Shown: positions 5,738 to 7,464 of the stretch, piece by piece | Layout: each line of letters starts with the position of its first letter | Position numbering within the stretch: position 1 is the stretch's first letter | Source: Pseudomonadota bacterium | GTDB lineage: Bacteria > Pseudomonadota > Alphaproteobacteria > Rhizobiales > Xanthobacteraceae | Length of the DNA: 7,464 nt | Direction of reading: 5' to 3' | NCBI GenBank assembly: GCA_023387695.1 | Contig: JAEWHT010000381.1 | Location: 1-7,464 of the forward strand | Notes under the pieces: generated by a model | Database searches by the model: none | What the model was told of the DNA's origin: nothing | Seen by the model: only the letters and a program-made list of their open reading frames with translations | Translations under genes and position numbers: made by a program

Positions 5738-6376
5738 ATGCTGCAACTCTACTTCTCGCCGATGGCCTGTTCGCTCGCGAGCCGCATCGCGCTAATGGAA
5801 GCGGGCCTCGATGCGCGCTATCATCCGGTATCTCTCCTGACCAAGACAGTCGTCGACGACGACAGTGACTTCCGTGGCATCGCGCCGAAGGGGGCTGTGC
5901 CGGTTCTGGTTCTGGAAAACGGCGAACGCCTGACCGAGAGCGCGGCGGTGCTGCAATACATCGCCGACCTCAGGCCCGAACGCTGTCTCGCGCCGCGTCC
6001 GGGCGATGTCGATCGCTACCGCCTGCAGGAATGGCTGAGCTTCATCGGCACCGAGATCCACAAGGCGTTCTTGTTTCCGACCTTCTGGTACAAGGATGAC
6101 GGCTCACTCGCCAAGCCGCGTGCGCGGATCACGCAGACATTGTCGGTGCCGTCGGAGCATCTGGCGGACCGCGAATTCCTCGTCGGCGACCGTTTCACCG
6201 TTGCGGACGCGCACCTCACCTGGGCCTTGCTGCTGCTGCGCCCCGCCGGCGTCGACATCGCGCAATGGCCGCCGCTTGCGGCTTACCTCGAACGGATGCG
6301 GGTACGGCCCGCCGTGCGGGAGGCGATTGCGACCGAGATAGCGCTGCGCAAGTCCATGCCGGTGAGCCCTGCGTGA
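5738..6376 (+). CDS. Glutathione S-transferase, beta-like
   Basis: A 212-residue cytosolic two-domain GST that conjugates or otherwise uses glutathione. The thioredoxin-like N-terminal domain starts MLQLYFSPMACSLASRIAL, with Cys11 where beta-class bacterial GSTs carry their catalytic cysteine. Val54-Pro55 is the cis-proline that binds glutathione, and Glu67-Ser68 (LTESAAVLQYIAD) is the SNAIL-type glutathione site. The helical C-terminal domain has EIHKAF with His108-Lys109, as in beta-class enzymes, and the N-capping box FTVADAHLTWAL around Asp157. The ribosome site GGGGGTG precedes the ATG by about 6-7 nt. It is 13 bp after the hydrolase stop and so surely co-transcribed with it. The substrate is not evident; detoxification or a glutathione-dependent catabolic step would fit. 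Confidence 0.95.
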   Translation: MLQLYFSPMACSLASRIALMEAGLDARYHPVSLLTKTVVDDDSDFRGIAPKGAVPVLVLENGERLTESAAVLQYIADLRPERCLAPRPGDVDRYRLQEWLSFIGTEIHKAFLFPTFWYKDDGSLAKPRARITQTLSVPSEHLADREFLVGDRFTVADAHLTWALLLLRPAGVDIAQWPPLAAYLERMRVRPAVREAIATEIALRKSMPVSPA

Positions 6377-6447
6377 CAGGTCACTGGTGGAGGTGACGGC
6401 GATTGGGCTAGATCTTGCGACCGACGTTTCACAACGGGAACAAGATC

Positions 6448-7272
6448 ATGACATCGCATGGCACACCCAAAATCCTGGCAGGCAAGGTCGCGCTGGTCAC
6501 AGGCGCGGGACGCGGGCTCGGCCGCGCATTCGCTGAGAAGCTCGCCGCGCTCGGCGCGGATGTCGCCATCCACGGCATGCGCGAGAACGGGCCGGCGGAA
6601 TATGGCGAGGGCACCACGCTGACCGCAGTTGCCGCGGAGATTGGCCAGCAATTCGGCGTCCGCAGCCAGCGCGTGCTCGGCGATCTCACCAAGGGCGAGG
6701 ACATCGCGCGCGTGATTACCGAGACAGAAACTGCGCTCGGTCCGATCGATATTCTCGTGCACAATGCCGGCGGCGATATCGCGGCCGCTGGCGGCAAGCC
6801 GGATCCGAACGACGCGGTCAACATCAAGGAGGCCGACGTGCGCGCGGTGCTGGAGCGCAATCTGCTCTCGACCATCCTGACCTGCCAGGCCGTCGCAAAG
6901 GGCATGATGGCGCGGCGATCAGGTCGCATCGTCACGCTCGGTTCGGTCGCCGCCTTCAAGGGACGCACCCAGGGCTCGATCTACGCAGTGTCGAAGGCCG
7001 GCGTGACCCACTACACGCGCTGCCTGGCCGACCAGCTTCGTGAGTACGACATCGCCGTCAACTGCATCGCGCCCGGCGACACGCGCACCGGCCGCTTCCT
7101 CGGCACGCGTGCGGTGGATCCGAACCGGATGGTCGAGACCAGCACGCTCGATCGCATTGCCACCGTCGACGAGGTCGCTCGCGTCGTCGAGTTCTTCGCC
7201 GGTCCCATGGGTGCCTTCGTCTCCGGCCAGGTGCTGCGGATCGACGGCGGCGGGCAATGCTGGCCCGGCTGA
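6448..7272 (+). CDS. Short-chain dehydrogenase/reductase (classical SDR)
   Basis: A 274-residue NAD(P)-dependent oxidoreductase. The Rossmann nucleotide loop is TGAGRGLG (18-25). The NNAG-equivalent is HNAGG (105-109). Active-site candidates are Asn138, Ser166 (TLGSVAAFKG), Tyr179 and Lys183 (YAVSK). The C-terminus keeps SGQVLRIDGGGQCWPG. No acidic residue ends strand 2 and Arg45 follows, which leans toward NADP(H). The ATG at 6448 is preferred, with GGGA 8 nt upstream; a TTG 33 bp earlier in frame is less likely. The 71-bp gap from the GST gene shows no terminator, so it is probably the last gene of the LysR-controlled operon. The segment GGKPDPNDAVN (115-125) after HNAGG is longer than in many SDRs. 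The alcohol or carbonyl substrate is unknown. Confidence 0.95.
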   Translation: MTSHGTPKILAGKVALVTGAGRGLGRAFAEKLAALGADVAIHGMRENGPAEYGEGTTLTAVAAEIGQQFGVRSQRVLGDLTKGEDIARVITETETALGPIDILVHNAGGDIAAAGGKPDPNDAVNIKEADVRAVLERNLLSTILTCQAVAKGMMARRSGRIVTLGSVAAFKGRTQGSIYAVSKAGVTHYTRCLADQLREYDIAVNCIAPGDTRTGRFLGTRAVDPNRMVETSTLDRIATVDEVARVVEFFAGPMGAFVSGQVLRIDGGGQCWPG

Positions 7273-7291
7273 CAACGCGAGGCGACAAAAG

Positions 7292-7318
7292 AAAAGGGCC
7301 GCTGCGAGCGGCCCTTTT
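7292..7318. terminator. Two-sided intrinsic terminator between SDR and DUF2778 genes
   Basis: AAAAGGGCCGC (7292-7302) and GCGGCCCTTTT (7308-7318) form an 11-bp stem with a 5-nt loop TGCGA. The symmetric A and T runs allow it to end transcription from the SDR gene (+) and from the convergent DUF2778 gene (-). Confidence 0.9.
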
Positions 7319-7339
7319 GTAGTCTGGAATTGGCCGGGA

Positions 7340-7464
7340 TCAGTCGACCCGCGCCAGCACCGCGAGCTTGCGGATACCCTTGTTACGATAGGCGTCGAGG
7401 AATGCGTAATAGTCCTTGAACGACACGCAGCCGTTGGAGTCGCCGTTCGGCCCGAGCATGAAGG
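7340..7464 (-). CDS. DUF2778 (tlde1-like) domain protein, C-terminal fragment
   Basis: Only the last 40 residues lie in the window; the 5' part continues beyond base 7464 and the TGA is at 7342-7340. The fragment contains FMLGPNGDSNGCVSF, whose Ser-Asn-Gly-Cys matches the catalytic cysteine motif of DUF2778 / L,D-transpeptidase-like proteins. DYYAFLDAYRNKGIRKLAVLARVD then ends the protein. The same domain occurs in the Salmonella type VI effector Tlde1, but rhizobial genomes carry several DUF2778 genes of unknown role. No secretion context is visible here. It converges on the SDR gene and shares its terminator. Confidence 0.72.
   Translation of the reverse strand, partial: FMLGPNGDSNGCVSFKDYYAFLDAYRNKGIRKLAVLARVD

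Noticed and set aside
7340..7464. Type VI secretion effector locus
   Set aside because: The fragment resembles the Tlde1 domain, but no immunity gene, VgrG or secretion gene is visible, and DUF2778 is common in rhizobia.

Overview
The window looks like the chromosome of a Bradyrhizobium-type alphaproteobacterium (Nitrobacteraceae). The evidence is high GC, a GroEL with a short GGMGGMDF tail, a DUF2778 protein, and the palindromic repeat family beginning GTCATTCCGGGG that is common in such genomes. Genus is an inference; no rRNA is present.

Layout. Positions 1-740 hold the 3' part of groEL (+) and its terminator. Between groEL and the convergent signal peptidase I gene lepB (1005-1751, -) lies a closely spaced inverted pair of palindromic repeats (A and B). 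Upstream of lepB are strong overlapping palindromes, then an SPFH/slipin-type protein gene (1914-3065, -). From 3066 to 3691 there is no credible protein gene. That stretch holds two abutting tRNA-like sequences on the minus strand (Thr-UGU-like and Phe-GAA-like, both with damaged acceptor stems) behind a good sigma70-like promoter.

Positions 3692-4089 are the most unusual part. A 95-residue GIY-YIG nuclease ORF is packed between two 52-nt inverted copies (C and D) of the same repeat. The stop codon abuts one copy and the start codon lies 6 nt from the other. All four repeat copies fold into the same two-storey hairpin, and inner-stem differences are compensated. The unit looks like a minimal mobile or palindrome-associated nuclease cassette, with the A-B pair as a possible ORF-less relative.

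From 4168 to 7272 there is a regulator-plus-metabolism module. A LysR-family regulator (-) is divergent from a cysteine hydrolase of the isochorismatase superfamily, a beta-like glutathione S-transferase and a classical SDR oxidoreductase (all +). The divergent control region carries repeated CTGC-N6-GCAG elements at helical spacing. A two-sided hairpin terminator separates the SDR gene from the 3' end of a convergent DUF2778 gene (7340 to beyond the window).

The hydrolase, GST and SDR probably act on a common small molecule under LysR control, but the substrate cannot be read from the sequence.
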